This document shows positions 1 to 7,697 of a DNA stretch of 37,633 bases, piece after piece. A model generated the notes under the pieces. The model was not told the DNA's origin and did no database searches. It was given only the letters and a program-made list of their open reading frames with translations. The stretch is taken from assembly GCA_012798065.1 (NCBI GenBank), contig JAAZNW010000094.1, positions 1-37,633 on the forward strand, written 5' to 3'. Both the position numbers and the translations under genes were made by a program. Position 1 is the first letter of the stretch, and each line of letters starts with the position of its first letter. This DNA is from Chloroflexota bacterium. Lineage in GTDB: Bacteria; Chloroflexota; Anaerolineae; Anaerolineales; Anaerolineaceae.

Positions 1-183
1 GATGGCAGCGCCCAAATGATCATCACGCAGCATGGCAGGGTAGAGATCGCCAATCGACCATAGACGGTAAGTGGGTGCGGTGACAGTTTGGCACAGGAAG
101 ACCGCTCCGACGGAGAGCAGGTTGTGGTTCAGTTCCAACCCGCGCATCAGGGTGCCGTTGACTGCCAGTTTTACTTTTCTCAT
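1..183 (-). CDS. gamma-glutamylcyclotransferase-like protein (3' end cut by window edge)
   Basis: Only the first 61 codons are in the window, starting at ATG 183-181 and running off the left edge. The protein begins MRKVKLAVNGTLMRG and continues with a TAPTYRLWSIGDLYPAML segment. This resembles the gamma-glutamylcyclotransferase-like fold, in particular the C-terminal domain found with allophanate hydrolases, where NGTLMRG corresponds to the YGTL-type substrate loop. The start lies 10 bases beyond the comM stop, and an AGGA ribosome binding site overlaps that stop, so the two genes are probably co-transcribed and translationally coupled. The catalytic glutamate expected later in the domain is outside the window, so enzyme activity cannot be judged. 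The family call is from motif memory. Confidence 0.6.
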   Translation of the reverse strand, partial: MRKVKLAVNGTLMRGLELNHNLLSVGAVFLCQTVTAPTYRLWSIGDLYPAMLRDDHLGAAI

Positions 184-193
184 TAGCGAAATC

Positions 194-1717
194 CTAAACA
201 TCGCTCACACGCGGCCGGCATTGCAGCGCTTCAGCCAGGTGGATGGTAGAGATGTGCGGGCTGCCAGCCAGGTCGGCGATAGTTCGAGCCAGCTTGAGGA
301 TGCGGTGATAGGCGCGGGCGGAAAGCTGCAGCTGGTTCATAGCGGTGCGCATCAGTCCGCGGCAGGATTCATCGAGAGAGCAGTACTGCCGCACCTGCGC
401 CGGATGCATATCCGCGTTAGAGGTCAATGATGTATTAGCGAAACGCTCGCGTTGGATTTGACGCGCGCTCTCCACCCGGGTGCGAATGACAGCGGAGGGT
501 TCACCCAGGCGTGCGTCGCTGAGCTTCTCGTAATCCACGCGCGGTACTTCCACGTGAATATCGATGCGGTCCATCAGCGGGCCGGAGATGCGCCGCTGAT
601 ACTTGGTGACGATGCCCGGCGCGCAGGTGCAGGCCCGGGTAGGGTCTCCGTAATAACCGCACGGGCAGGGGTTCATGGCGGCGACGAGCTGAAAATTGGC
701 CGGGAAGGTGAGCGTGCCCTGCGCGCGGCTGATGGTAATTATTTTGTCTTCCAGCGGCTGGCGCAGCACTTCAAGGGTGCGGCTGCCAAATTCGGGAAAT
801 TCATCGAGGAAGAGCACTCCACGGTGGGCCAATGAAATCTCGCCGGGGTGCGGCCAGTTGCCACCGCCCACCAGACCTGCGTGGCTGATGGTATGGTGCG
901 GCGCGCGGAAGGGGCGGCTCTTGAGCAGTGGGATACCCTCAGGCAGTGCATCTGCCACTGAATAGATGCGGGTAACATCGAGGGCTTCTTCGAGCGTCAT
1001 GGAGGGCAGGATAGATGGCAGGGCACGGGCCATCAGCGTTTTGCCTGCGCCTGGCGGACCAATCATCAGCAGGTTGTGCGCACCAGCAGCGGCGACTTCG
1101 AGGGCGCGTTTGACGTGTTCCTGGCCCTTGATCTCGCGGAAATCAGTCTGTACCAGCGCGCTGACCTGTTCCACTGCCAAGGCAGGCTGTGGGTCGATGA
1201 TCACCTGACCAACAAGATGCTGGAAAAGGTCAGCCAGAGAACTGACCGGGATGACTTCCAGGTCGGGGAAGATAGCGGCTTCCGGCGCGTCCTCCGCGGG
1301 GACATAAACGCGCTTATAACCCTGGGCGCGGGCGACGGCGGCCATGGGCAGCACTCCGCGGATGTGGCGCACGCTGCCATCCAGCGAGAGTTCGCCCATC
1401 ACCAGGGCGTCTTGCAGGCACTGCGGAGGTAGTTGGCGGTTGGCGATGAGGATACCCAGCGCGATGGGCAGATCGTAGGCTGAGCCTTCTTTGCGCACGG
1501 TGGCTGGAGCCAGGTTGACGCGTACGCGTTTGCGCGGATACTCCAGCCCAGTGTTGCGAATGGCGGATTGGACGCGCTCGCGGCTTTCCTGCACCGAGAC
1601 ATCCGGTAAGCCAACGATGATGATGGGCGGTTTGATGCCGGGTGTGAGATCGACCTCAACATCCACCACGACCCCATCCAAACCGATGACAGCGCAGGCG
1701 TTCACTTTGGCAAGCAT
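194..1717 (-). CDS. comM: ComM/YifB family Mg-chelatase-like AAA+ ATPase
   Basis: A 507-residue protein of normal length for the YifB/ComM family, AAA+ helicases that act on branched DNA and aid natural transformation in some bacteria. The N-terminal Lon-protease-like ChlI domain covers about residues 20-145. The AAA+ core has Walker A GPPGAGKT at 220-227 and Walker B VLFLDE at 301-306. A Cys-rich CPCGYYGDPTRACTC segment typical of the family follows, then the C-terminal Mg_chelatase_C domain to the end. No Shine-Dalgarno motif precedes ATG 1717-1715; instead a consensus promoter lies so close that the mRNA should begin at the start codon. Family identity is very secure. A role in DNA uptake in this organism is inference, since no other competence gene is nearby. 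Confidence 0.96.
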   Translation of the reverse strand: MLAKVNACAVIGLDGVVVDVEVDLTPGIKPPIIIVGLPDVSVQESRERVQSAIRNTGLEYPRKRVRVNLAPATVRKEGSAYDLPIALGILIANRQLPPQCLQDALVMGELSLDGSVRHIRGVLPMAAVARAQGYKRVYVPAEDAPEAAIFPDLEVIPVSSLADLFQHLVGQVIIDPQPALAVEQVSALVQTDFREIKGQEHVKRALEVAAAGAHNLLMIGPPGAGKTLMARALPSILPSMTLEEALDVTRIYSVADALPEGIPLLKSRPFRAPHHTISHAGLVGGGNWPHPGEISLAHRGVLFLDEFPEFGSRTLEVLRQPLEDKIITISRAQGTLTFPANFQLVAAMNPCPCGYYGDPTRACTCAPGIVTKYQRRISGPLMDRIDIHVEVPRVDYEKLSDARLGEPSAVIRTRVESARQIQRERFANTSLTSNADMHPAQVRQYCSLDESCRGLMRTAMNQLQLSARAYHRILKLARTIADLAGSPHISTIHLAEALQCRPRVSDV

Positions 1718-1723
1718 GGATTA

Positions 1724-1752
1724 AGTGTAGAAGTGGAGAGGGAAAAAGTCAA
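1724..1752 (-). promoter_or_regulatory. sigma-A-like promoter of comM, leaderless
   Basis: On the - strand: TTGACT (1752-1747), a 17-base spacer, TACACT (1729-1724), then six bases and the ATG. With standard geometry +1 falls on the A of the start codon, so the transcript should have no 5' leader, in agreement with the absent ribosome binding site. Confidence 0.75.
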
Positions 1753-2047
1753 TCATCTTTTTACTGGTTAATCCCTTTTCATCAGCCCTTGTGAAAGGAG
1801 GATTGCCCTGGCTGGCGGTCTTGGCAATATCTCGACAAGATGCGAACCACAGGAAAAATCGCGTAGCCTGATATGGTGAAAAGTATGTGAGTGAGGGGAA
1901 ACCAGGACACCCTTGCCTGAGTTGGAAAGGCTAGCGGGCTGGCTGACTGACCAGCTGGTGGTCGTTTTATGTAGTATTTATTATGCAGCTGCTGCCTTAA
2001 AAGATATCTGCACAGTTGGACTGGCAGCAAGGGTAGCCGCCACTCGG
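1753..2047. other. intergenic stretch without a recognisable gene
   Basis: Together with the comM promoter this makes a gap of about 330 bases between comM and the DUF1028 gene. A small palindrome, CTCGGT-CA-ACCGAG, overlaps the DUF1028 stop (2043-2056) but has no T-run. An 89-codon open frame on the - strand starts with TTG and has no family resemblance. I see no RNA gene or clear terminator. Confidence 0.5.
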
Positions 2048-2977
2048 TCAACCGAGCAGTTTCCTCACCCGCCGCAGCATGCGCCGGTCATCTTTCAGTA
2101 GACCGGCGGCGGGCAGGCGTTCGAGCAGCAGCAGCCAGTTGGGATTGGCTTGAAACACACGTTTGAGAATGGGCAGGGCTTCCTGCTCCCTGCCGCTATC
2201 CAGCAAGGTGACCACCTGCCAGAAGGGAAGTTCATGCAAATGCGGAGCGAGCGCGGCAGCCTGCTCGTAGGCGCTAAAAGCCTGATCGATAAGCCCCTGG
2301 CTGAGCAGCTCATCACCGCGGTTCATATGTTCATAAGCATGTTGAACGGTGAGCAGGCGGCGTAATTCAACCAGGAGTTCGGAATGGTCTTCAACACGCA
2401 GGTCTACCAGTACCCCTTTCCATGGTTCGTTATGGCTCTCTCCTGATACCACCAGTAAAGCGGCGGATTGTTGACCGCGAATATCTCCTCCCTGAGCCTG
2501 GGCAGCATCCAGCGCGGCGAGCAGGCGGTCTGCAAGCGAACCCTTCGCCGCTTCATATGCGGCGGCCATCGCCGGCCAGACCGTATTACGCAGCATCATA
2601 TTCGCTTGCACAGAATACTGGTAACCAGTTTGGTGACCAGCTTCGGCGATGCAACGTTGCCCTGTATGCACCGCTACTGTGCCTTTTCCATCTACCATGG
2701 CCACCTGGCGCACTTCACGGTTGGCGTCTTTTGCCAGCAGGTTTGCAAGAACAACGGAGGCTGGTTTGCCTTCGCGCATCGCGCTCAATCCCAGCGGGCC
2801 ATAGCTGACTTCAGCCATGGATTGTGTAGCGATGGCGCCTACACCCGGCTCTGCCCAGGCAACGATGGAGCCCGTTGAAAACCAATGCGATTGCACAGCA
2901 ACGCCCAACTCACCGTTCTTGGGGTCTCGGGCGACAATGGAAAAGGTGTGCGCGAAAGGAAAACGTCTCTCTGGCAT
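2048..2977 (-). CDS. DUF1028 (Ntn-hydrolase-like) protein with C-terminal TPR-like tail
   Basis: A 309-residue protein. Residues 6-215 match DUF1028, a family placed in the Ntn-hydrolase superfamily with no settled substrate; recognisable pieces are HTFSIVARDP near the N-terminus and GVGAIATQS near residue 50. The remaining ~90 residues form a helical, TPR-like segment (AYEHMNRGDELLSQG, then AFSAYEQAAALAPH), a fusion also known in this family. A longer open frame exists upstream, but ATG 2977-2975 is preferred because it gives the usual domain N-terminus and has a CGGAG ribosome binding site. It lies 28 bases after the methyltransferase stop, so an operon with that gene is likely. No signal peptide is visible. 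The biochemical role is unknown. Confidence 0.85.
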   Translation of the reverse strand: MPERRFPFAHTFSIVARDPKNGELGVAVQSHWFSTGSIVAWAEPGVGAIATQSMAEVSYGPLGLSAMREGKPASVVLANLLAKDANREVRQVAMVDGKGTVAVHTGQRCIAEAGHQTGYQYSVQANMMLRNTVWPAMAAAYEAAKGSLADRLLAALDAAQAQGGDIRGQQSAALLVVSGESHNEPWKGVLVDLRVEDHSELLVELRRLLTVQHAYEHMNRGDELLSQGLIDQAFSAYEQAAALAPHLHELPFWQVVTLLDSGREQEALPILKRVFQANPNWLLLLERLPAAGLLKDDRRMLRRVRKLLG

Positions 2978-3005
2978 GGAAACTCCGATTGCGGCTGGTT
3001 CTGAT

Positions 3006-3926
3006 TCAGCCCATTTCCTGGTGAATATCCGCGCGGCACCATCGCGCGAATATCGCGGTGGAGAGGAAGCGTTTCGCTGACCGCTCCAGCAAGCCAATCT
3101 CTCCAGCCTGGGTAATGCCTTTAAACCTGGCGGTCATTTCGAGAATGGCGTTGTACATTGTTGCGGCAGAAGCCTTAACGGCGTACGCGGTGAGCTGAAC
3201 AAAAAGCGGGTCAGGGGAGAGGATGGCGCGGCAGGCGGCGAGCAGGTCTGGCAGCAGCTTGTAAAAATCCCATATTTCTCCTTTGGGTCCACGCCCGAAC
3301 TTGGGAGGATCAAGAATGAGAGCATCGTAGCAACTGCCGCGGCGTTGTTCGCGCTGAACAAACTTAAGCGCATCATCCAAGATCCAACGAATCGGGAGTG
3401 AATCAAGCCTGCTGAGGGTTTGGTTTTCACGTGCCCATGTGATAACCTTGCGCGAGGCGTCCAGATGGGTCACCTGTGCGCCAGCCGCCGCCGCTGAGAG
3501 AGAAGCGATGCCCGTGTAGCCGAAGAGGACCAGCACGCGCGGCTTCCCGCCTGACAGGTGGATGACTTTTTCTGCCCAGTCCCATTGGCAGGATTGTTCG
3601 GGGAAGACACCCAGGTGGCGGGAGGAAGAGGTTTTAACCCAAAAAGCGAGTTGCCCATAGCTCAGCTTCCATTGATCGGGCATTTTCTTACGGAATTCCC
3701 AATGACCACCATTTTCTTCGGGGGCGGGTTTATAAAGCGCATCGGCTGCCCGCCACTCATTTTCTGGTAAGGCTCGTTGCCAAACTGCTTCTGCTTCGGG
3801 ACGGATCAAGCGATACGCTCCGAAGCGTTCCAGCTTCATCCCGGCGCCGCTATCCAACAGTTCATAATCCTGCCAGCTGGTCGCCGCTAACAAGCTCAGG
3901 TCAGGAATCGTCATCGGGTGTTCCAT
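3006..3926 (-). CDS. class I SAM-dependent rRNA methyltransferase, RlmI/RlmK-like (COG1092 type)
   Basis: A Rossmann-fold methyltransferase of about 306 residues. The SAM-binding motif I is VLVLFGYTGIASLSAAAAGA, followed by the acidic VTHLDAS strand that holds the ribose. The catalytic-site motif LDPPKFGRGPKGE is characteristic of the RlmI/RlmK group, which methylates 23S rRNA. The PUA-like N-terminal domain of E. coli RlmI is absent, and residues 1-110 look different, so the target base cannot be assigned. The start ATG 3926-3924 is chosen because an extended -10 element lies seven bases upstream; ATG 3914 is the alternative. It is probably the first gene of a two-gene operon with the DUF1028 gene. 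Confidence 0.82.
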   Translation of the reverse strand: MEHPMTIPDLSLLAATSWQDYELLDSGAGMKLERFGAYRLIRPEAEAVWQRALPENEWRAADALYKPAPEENGGHWEFRKKMPDQWKLSYGQLAFWVKTSSSRHLGVFPEQSCQWDWAEKVIHLSGGKPRVLVLFGYTGIASLSAAAAGAQVTHLDASRKVITWARENQTLSRLDSLPIRWILDDALKFVQREQRRGSCYDALILDPPKFGRGPKGEIWDFYKLLPDLLAACRAILSPDPLFVQLTAYAVKASAATMYNAILEMTARFKGITQAGEIGLLERSAKRFLSTAIFARWCRADIHQEMG

Positions 3927-3933
3927 ATAAAAA

Positions 3934-3942
3934 AGTATATCA
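3934..3942 (-). promoter_or_regulatory. extended -10 promoter of the methyltransferase gene, near-leaderless
   Basis: On the - strand TGATATACT (TGn plus TATACT) occupies 3942-3934, seven bases before ATG 3926. No good -35 box is visible, as expected for an extended -10 promoter. The leader would be zero to one base, and no ribosome binding site is present. Confidence 0.5.
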
Positions 3943-3980
3943 GACTTGACCATTTGAGCGCGTATCAATGCGGGGTGGAC

Positions 3981-3986
3981 TATAAT
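3981..3986 (+). promoter_or_regulatory. -10 element upstream of patB
   Basis: A perfect TATAAT lies 35 bases before the patB start. The best -35 candidate, TTGAGC at 3954-3959, is 21 bases away, which is longer than ideal. An AGGAG motif at 4004-4008 may be the ribosome binding site, though its spacing to ATG is long (13 bases). Confidence 0.5.
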
Positions 3987-4021
3987 CCATCATTGACCAA
4001 GAAAGGAGCAGCGAAACGATC

Positions 4022-5158
4022 ATGTTCCAAGCACCTGAACGCAGGAATACCGATAGTGTTAAATGGGGATTGTTCACCGAAGACGTATTGCCCTTATGGG
4101 TGGCGGACATGGATTTTACCTCGCCCCCGGCCGTTATTGAAGCGTTGCAGCAACGGGTAAGCCATGGCGTTTTCGGCTACGCACTGGAATCACAAGAGCT
4201 TAAGGATCTTATTGTGCAGAGAATGAGCCGATTGCACCAGTGGAGAATTTCACCCGAAGATATCCTGTTGGTGCCGGGAGTGGTATCCGGGTTTAACCTG
4301 GTTTGTCAGGCGGTAGTGCACCCGGGAGAATCGATACTGCTGCAACCGCCGGTTTACCCGCCATTTTTCGAAGCGCCGGTCAAAGCCCAAGCGCGCACGG
4401 TATATAACAATTTGCAGCCTGGCGCAGATGGACAGTACCGGGTTGACCTGGATGCGTTCGCCAAGTCAATTGAAAAGGATACGAAGGCTTTCTTGCTGTG
4501 CAATCCGCATAATCCATTGGGCAGAGTATTCACCCGCGAAGAACTGCTTGGGATGGCTGGCGAGTGTTTGCGTCACGAGATGATTATCATTGCTGATGAA
4601 ATCCACTGCGACCTGGTGTACAAAGGGTACCAGCATATTCCGATCGCTTCGCTGGATGATGAGATTGCTGCCAGCACGGTGACACTCATCGCACCAAGCA
4701 AGACTTTCAATATCGCCGGGTTGGATTGTTCGATCCTAATTTGCCAGAACGAAGAGTTACGCAAGCGTATTCTCCATTCCAAACGCGGACTGATGGGCGG
4801 GGTGAACCTACTGGGAATGACTGCGGCTGCAGCAGCCTATCGTGAAGGGGCTTCCTGGCTGAGCGAGGTGCTTGCCTTCCTCGAGAGCAACCGAGAGCAC
4901 TTGATGGCTTACATTGAGCACAACCTGCCACGCATACATATGGTCAAACCTGAAGCGACGTACCTTGCCTGGTTGGATTGCCGGGAGCTGGAACTCGCAC
5001 CAAGCCCGCGCGAATATTTTTTCCAACGTGCCCGGGTAGCCCTCAATGACGGTCGAGATTTTGGAGAACCCGGTACCGGCTTTGTGCGCTTGAACTTCGG
5101 TTGTTCGCGTGAGACACTGGATAACGCGCTCGAACGAATGTGTCACTCACTCTCTTAA
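4022..5158 (+). CDS. patB: PatB/MalY-type PLP aminotransferase, probable cystathionine beta-lyase
   Basis: A 378-residue fold-type I PLP enzyme of the MalY/PatB group, which cleaves cystathionine or cysteine to pyruvate and ammonia (C-S lyase). Recognisable features are the N-terminal NTDSVKW and LPLWVADMDF, the CNPHNPLGRVF segment that contacts the cofactor, ADEIHCDL with the PLP-ring aspartate, and APSKTFNIAGL, in which Lys227 forms the Schiff base. Length is normal for the family. Its 3' end meets the shared terminator with the convergent cold-shock gene, so it is a single-gene transcript. No methionine or cysteine biosynthesis gene lies next to it, so the physiological substrate is uncertain between cystathionine and cysteine. 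Enzyme class is secure. Confidence 0.93.
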   Translation: MFQAPERRNTDSVKWGLFTEDVLPLWVADMDFTSPPAVIEALQQRVSHGVFGYALESQELKDLIVQRMSRLHQWRISPEDILLVPGVVSGFNLVCQAVVHPGESILLQPPVYPPFFEAPVKAQARTVYNNLQPGADGQYRVDLDAFAKSIEKDTKAFLLCNPHNPLGRVFTREELLGMAGECLRHEMIIIADEIHCDLVYKGYQHIPIASLDDEIAASTVTLIAPSKTFNIAGLDCSILICQNEELRKRILHSKRGLMGGVNLLGMTAAAAAYREGASWLSEVLAFLESNREHLMAYIEHNLPRIHMVKPEATYLAWLDCRELELAPSPREYFFQRARVALNDGRDFGEPGTGFVRLNFGCSRETLDNALERMCHSLS

Positions 5159-5163
5159 AAGAA

Positions 5164-5191
5164 AAAAGCAGAGTCGCAAGGCTCTGCTTTT
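5164..5191. terminator. bidirectional terminator between patB and the cold-shock gene
   Basis: Ten-base-pair stem AAAAGCAGAG (5164-5173) with CTCTGCTTTT (5182-5191) around an 8-base loop. The A-run on the left arm and T-run on the right arm let it serve patB (+) and the cold-shock gene (-). Confidence 0.85.
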
Positions 5192-5211
5192 AAGTGGTAT
5201 TCGATTTTTGA

Positions 5212-5424
5212 TTATTCTACAGGTTTAACTTCGGCAGCCTGCAAACCTTTAGGACCTTTCTCGATGGAGAATTCCACCTGTTGCCCTTCCTTAAGAACTT
5301 TGTATCCCTCCATTTCTATTGCGGAAAAATGCACGAAGACATCTTCGGCGTTTTCTCGCCCGATGAAACCGTACCCCTTTGCGGGGTTAAACCACTTGAC
5401 AGTTCCAACAAAACGTTCAGCCAT
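5212..5424 (-). CDS. cspA: cold-shock domain protein
   Basis: A 70-residue single-domain cold-shock protein, an OB-fold RNA chaperone that binds single-stranded RNA and DNA. Both RNA-binding motifs are intact: RNP1 as KGYGFIG and RNP2 as VFVHFSAI. The start ATG 5424-5422 gives the canonical [15 protein letters not shown]-terminus and is served by GGAGAG seven bases upstream; in-frame upstream starts would add a tail unlike the family. A consensus promoter lies about 62 bases upstream, so the mRNA has a moderate 5' leader that can fold into a GC-rich hairpin. Whether it is truly cold-induced is not shown by the sequence; many Csp paralogues are constitutive. Identity is very secure; the exact paralogue name is not. 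Confidence 0.96.
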   Translation of the reverse strand: MAERFVGTVKWFNPAKGYGFIGRENAEDVFVHFSAIEMEGYKVLKEGQQVEFSIEKGPKGLQAAEVKPVE

Positions 5425-5492
5425 CCTAATACTCTCCATCTTAAATAGTGTTAGCGGAAGGGCGAACTCCCCTCGGCGCCTTTGATATGGTG

Positions 5493-5521
5493 AATTTACC
5501 ATACGCATAAACTGGTGTCAA
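5493..5521 (-). promoter_or_regulatory. promoter of the cold-shock gene
   Basis: On the - strand: a perfect TTGACA (5521-5516), 17-base spacer, TAAATT (5498-5493). Predicted +1 is near 5486, giving a 62-base leader before ATG 5424. Confidence 0.8.
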
Positions 5522-5562
5522 GCAAATGAGGAGCAGCAAAATTTTGTGCGAAGCGGGTGGCA

Positions 5563-5568
5563 TATAAT
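5563..5568 (+). promoter_or_regulatory. -10 element of the TPR gene, leaderless
   Basis: Perfect TATAAT exactly six bases before ATG 5575, so +1 should coincide with the start codon. The -35 region is AT-rich (around 5541-5546) but not consensus. No ribosome binding site is present. Confidence 0.6.
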
Positions 5569-5574
5569 AAAGCT

Positions 5575-6987
5575 ATGAGGAATGAACGTAAATTATGGTT
5601 GCTGTTCTTTTTGCTCCTGCCATTGGGATTTATGGCTTTCCCAAAGGCAGGAGCAGCGCCTGAAAACCTCACCCTGTCTTTGCAAAACGACCGGGCAGCG
5701 CTTGTCAATGGAAATGCGCAGATGGAACTCACGGCGATTCAACAGGCGCTGGAATTCCAGACCTGGCGGGGAGACTTGTGGCAGCGCGCAGGACGATTAT
5801 ACATGGATCAAGGGGATTACCAGAACGCGCTGCATTCGTTTGAGAAGGCTCAAGAACTTGGTCAGCTTGTACCGTTAGGGCAGGTTTGGCTATCTGACAT
5901 GTTGATCGCCAACGGTTATAGCGACGCAGCAAAATATGTATTGCAATCCATCCATACAGACGATGTTTTTATCCTGCTTCAAGCCGCTGCTCTGATGGCG
6001 CCGTTAAACGATCACGAGGGATTGCGCCAACTGCTGCAAAAGGCGTACGCGTCTGAACCAACCAACAGTGAAGTGAATTACCAGATGGGTATCTATTTAA
6101 TGACAGAAGACCCAGGCCGTGCGGTTGCGTACTTTGAACTGGCTAAAAGAGACCAGTCCCGTAAGGCGGCCGCGGTTTATCTGGTTGGGGTCATTCAACA
6201 ATATGGCGTTCTGGAGGACCACGGAGAATGGTTTCTCTACGCTGGGCAAGCGCTGGCGCGGATTAATGAATGGAACGCGGCTTTTCAAGCCTTCTCCAAA
6301 GCGGTGCAGTCGCTGCCAGATAATGCCATCGCACTGGCGTTGTTAGGAGAGTCCCAGTTCCAACTTGGATTGGATGGACGGCAAAACCTCGAGAAAGCCT
6401 GGGAGCTGGACCCTGAAGGAGAAATAACCAACGGAGTGTTAGGGATCTATTACCAGCGCCAGGGCAACCTGGAAAAAGCGCTGGAGCACCTGCGAATTGC
6501 ACAAAAATCAAACCCGTCGGCTGCTATATGGATTCTCGAAAGCGGCAGAACCCTGGCGGCGATGGGGGACCTGGAAAAAGCGCTGACAGAATTTTCTCTT
6601 GCTGTTACCGTGGATGAGAAGAACGCGGATTTATGGCGGGTGTTGGCGGAGTTCTGCGTTTTGCATCGTTATCAGTTAGAAGACGTTGGGTTGCCGGCTG
6701 CTCGGCAAGCATTGACGCTGGAGCCAGATAACCCGGTATTGATGGACTTGCTGGGAACAGTCTACCTGCAATTGGCTGACCTGGATAGCGCAGAACGATT
6801 TTTCCTGCGAGCCCTGGAGCGAGACCCTGAACAAGCAGCCATCCTGATACACCTGGGACAGCTCAACTTGATAAGAGAAGAGAAAGAGACTGCCTTTGGC
6901 TATCTTCGCCGGGCTGAAGCATCTGCCCGCGATTGGCGTCTGCGCGACCTGGCAAACCGCATGTTAAGAGAAAATGGCGCGCAGTAA
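5575..6987 (+). CDS. exported TPR-repeat protein
   Basis: A 470-residue protein with a positively charged N-terminus and hydrophobic stretch (residues 7-22, then FPKAGAAPEN) that looks like a Sec signal peptide or N-terminal anchor. From about residue 50 to the end it consists of TPR-type helical repeats, for example LYMDQGDYQNALHSFEKAQ, YYQRQGNLEKALEHLRIAQ and AMGDLEKALTEFSLAVT. TPRs are protein-binding scaffolds, here most likely on the outer face of the membrane. ATG 5575 is preferred over an in-frame GTG at 5557 because the -10 box overlaps the latter region and the signal peptide starts cleanly at ATG. It precedes a lipoprotein gene. Partner and function are unknown. Confidence 0.8.
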   Translation: MRNERKLWLLFFLLLPLGFMAFPKAGAAPENLTLSLQNDRAALVNGNAQMELTAIQQALEFQTWRGDLWQRAGRLYMDQGDYQNALHSFEKAQELGQLVPLGQVWLSDMLIANGYSDAAKYVLQSIHTDDVFILLQAAALMAPLNDHEGLRQLLQKAYASEPTNSEVNYQMGIYLMTEDPGRAVAYFELAKRDQSRKAAAVYLVGVIQQYGVLEDHGEWFLYAGQALARINEWNAAFQAFSKAVQSLPDNAIALALLGESQFQLGLDGRQNLEKAWELDPEGEITNGVLGIYYQRQGNLEKALEHLRIAQKSNPSAAIWILESGRTLAAMGDLEKALTEFSLAVTVDEKNADLWRVLAEFCVLHRYQLEDVGLPAARQALTLEPDNPVLMDLLGTVYLQLADLDSAERFFLRALERDPEQAAILIHLGQLNLIREEKETAFGYLRRAEASARDWRLRDLANRMLRENGAQ

Positions 6988-6997
6988 ATGGGGAAGG

Positions 6998-7003
6998 TAT
7001 AAT
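6998..7003 (+). promoter_or_regulatory. -10 element before the lipoprotein gene
   Basis: Perfect TATAAT in the short gap after the TPR gene; +1 would be near 7010, 17 bases before GTG 7027. No good -35 box is visible, so it may add to read-through from upstream. Confidence 0.45.
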
Positions 7004-7026
7004 ATTGCAGTCAGGAACAGGCAAAA

Positions 7027-7695
7027 GTGAACAAACCGACTCACCTTTTTTTTCGTTTTTTACTCTTTTGCTGCGCATTGACCCTGACAGGCTGCGAGAA
7101 GATCGGCATTCACTTCCCTCAATCCGGGGCTGTACCCCCGGGCGGACTGTTATTCGAAGATGATTTTTCCCACCCGCCCAATGGCTGGGGATCGATGGAA
7201 ACGAGAGGAGGGGAGATTGAATTTATCTTTGATGGGATGATGATTTCCATCTTCCTCCCGAATTTTATGTACTGGTCTGTGAATGGAAAGGAATTCAGCG
7301 ATGTGAAAGTTAAGGTGGATGCTGTGCTGGCGGATGGTCCACAGGATGATACCTTTGGCGTCATCTGCCGCTTTCAGGACGACCGTAACTTTTACGGATT
7401 TGCCTTGAGCCATGACGGCTATTACGGGGTTTTTAAATATGTGGATGGGAAAATGAACGTGCTATCAAATGAAGGGAATCTGGGATTCAGCGAAGCCATC
7501 CGCACGGGTGGCGTGGTCAATCACCTGGAGGCGACCTGCGAGCGAAACGTTCTTCGTTTGAAAGCAAACGAAACACTTTTAACTGAGGTGATTGATGATC
7601 AGTTTGAATCCGGTAAGGTGGGGCTTTTCGCCGGCGCATATAGCGAGCCTGGCGTGAGGGTGTTCTTTGATAATTTCAAGATATTTCAACAATAA
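7027..7695 (+). CDS. lipoprotein with concanavalin-like (LamG/DUF1080-type) domain
   Basis: A 222-residue predicted lipoprotein. The signal peptide is short and hydrophobic and ends in the lipobox LTGC, so Cys22 should be lipidated by Lgt and exposed by LspA, both encoded in this window. The mature part has the pattern of a jelly-roll carbohydrate-binding or laminin-G-like domain: FEDDFSHPPNGWG, then DVKVKVDAVL, FGVICRFQDDRNFYGFALSHDGYYGVFK and the closing GKVGLFAGAY with FFDNFKIF. Such domains often bind sugars, but no catalytic residue can be assigned. The GTG start is supported by AGGAACAGG just upstream. mtaB begins two bases after its stop, so the two are probably co-transcribed. Ligand unknown. 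Confidence 0.78.
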   Translation: MNKPTHLFFRFLLFCCALTLTGCEKIGIHFPQSGAVPPGGLLFEDDFSHPPNGWGSMETRGGEIEFIFDGMMISIFLPNFMYWSVNGKEFSDVKVKVDAVLADGPQDDTFGVICRFQDDRNFYGFALSHDGYYGVFKYVDGKMNVLSNEGNLGFSEAIRTGGVVNHLEATCERNVLRLKANETLLTEVIDDQFESGKVGLFAGAYSEPGVRVFFDNFKIFQQ

Positions 7696-7697
7696 CG

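Noticed and set aside
1782-2051. 89-codon open frame on the - strand after the DUF1028 gene, with TTGA overlap
   Set aside because: TTG start, no ribosome binding site, residue composition unlike a real protein and no family resemblance.
2043-2056. CTCGGT-CA-ACCGAG palindrome at the DUF1028 stop as a terminator
   Set aside because: Stem of five to six pairs, no T-run on either strand.
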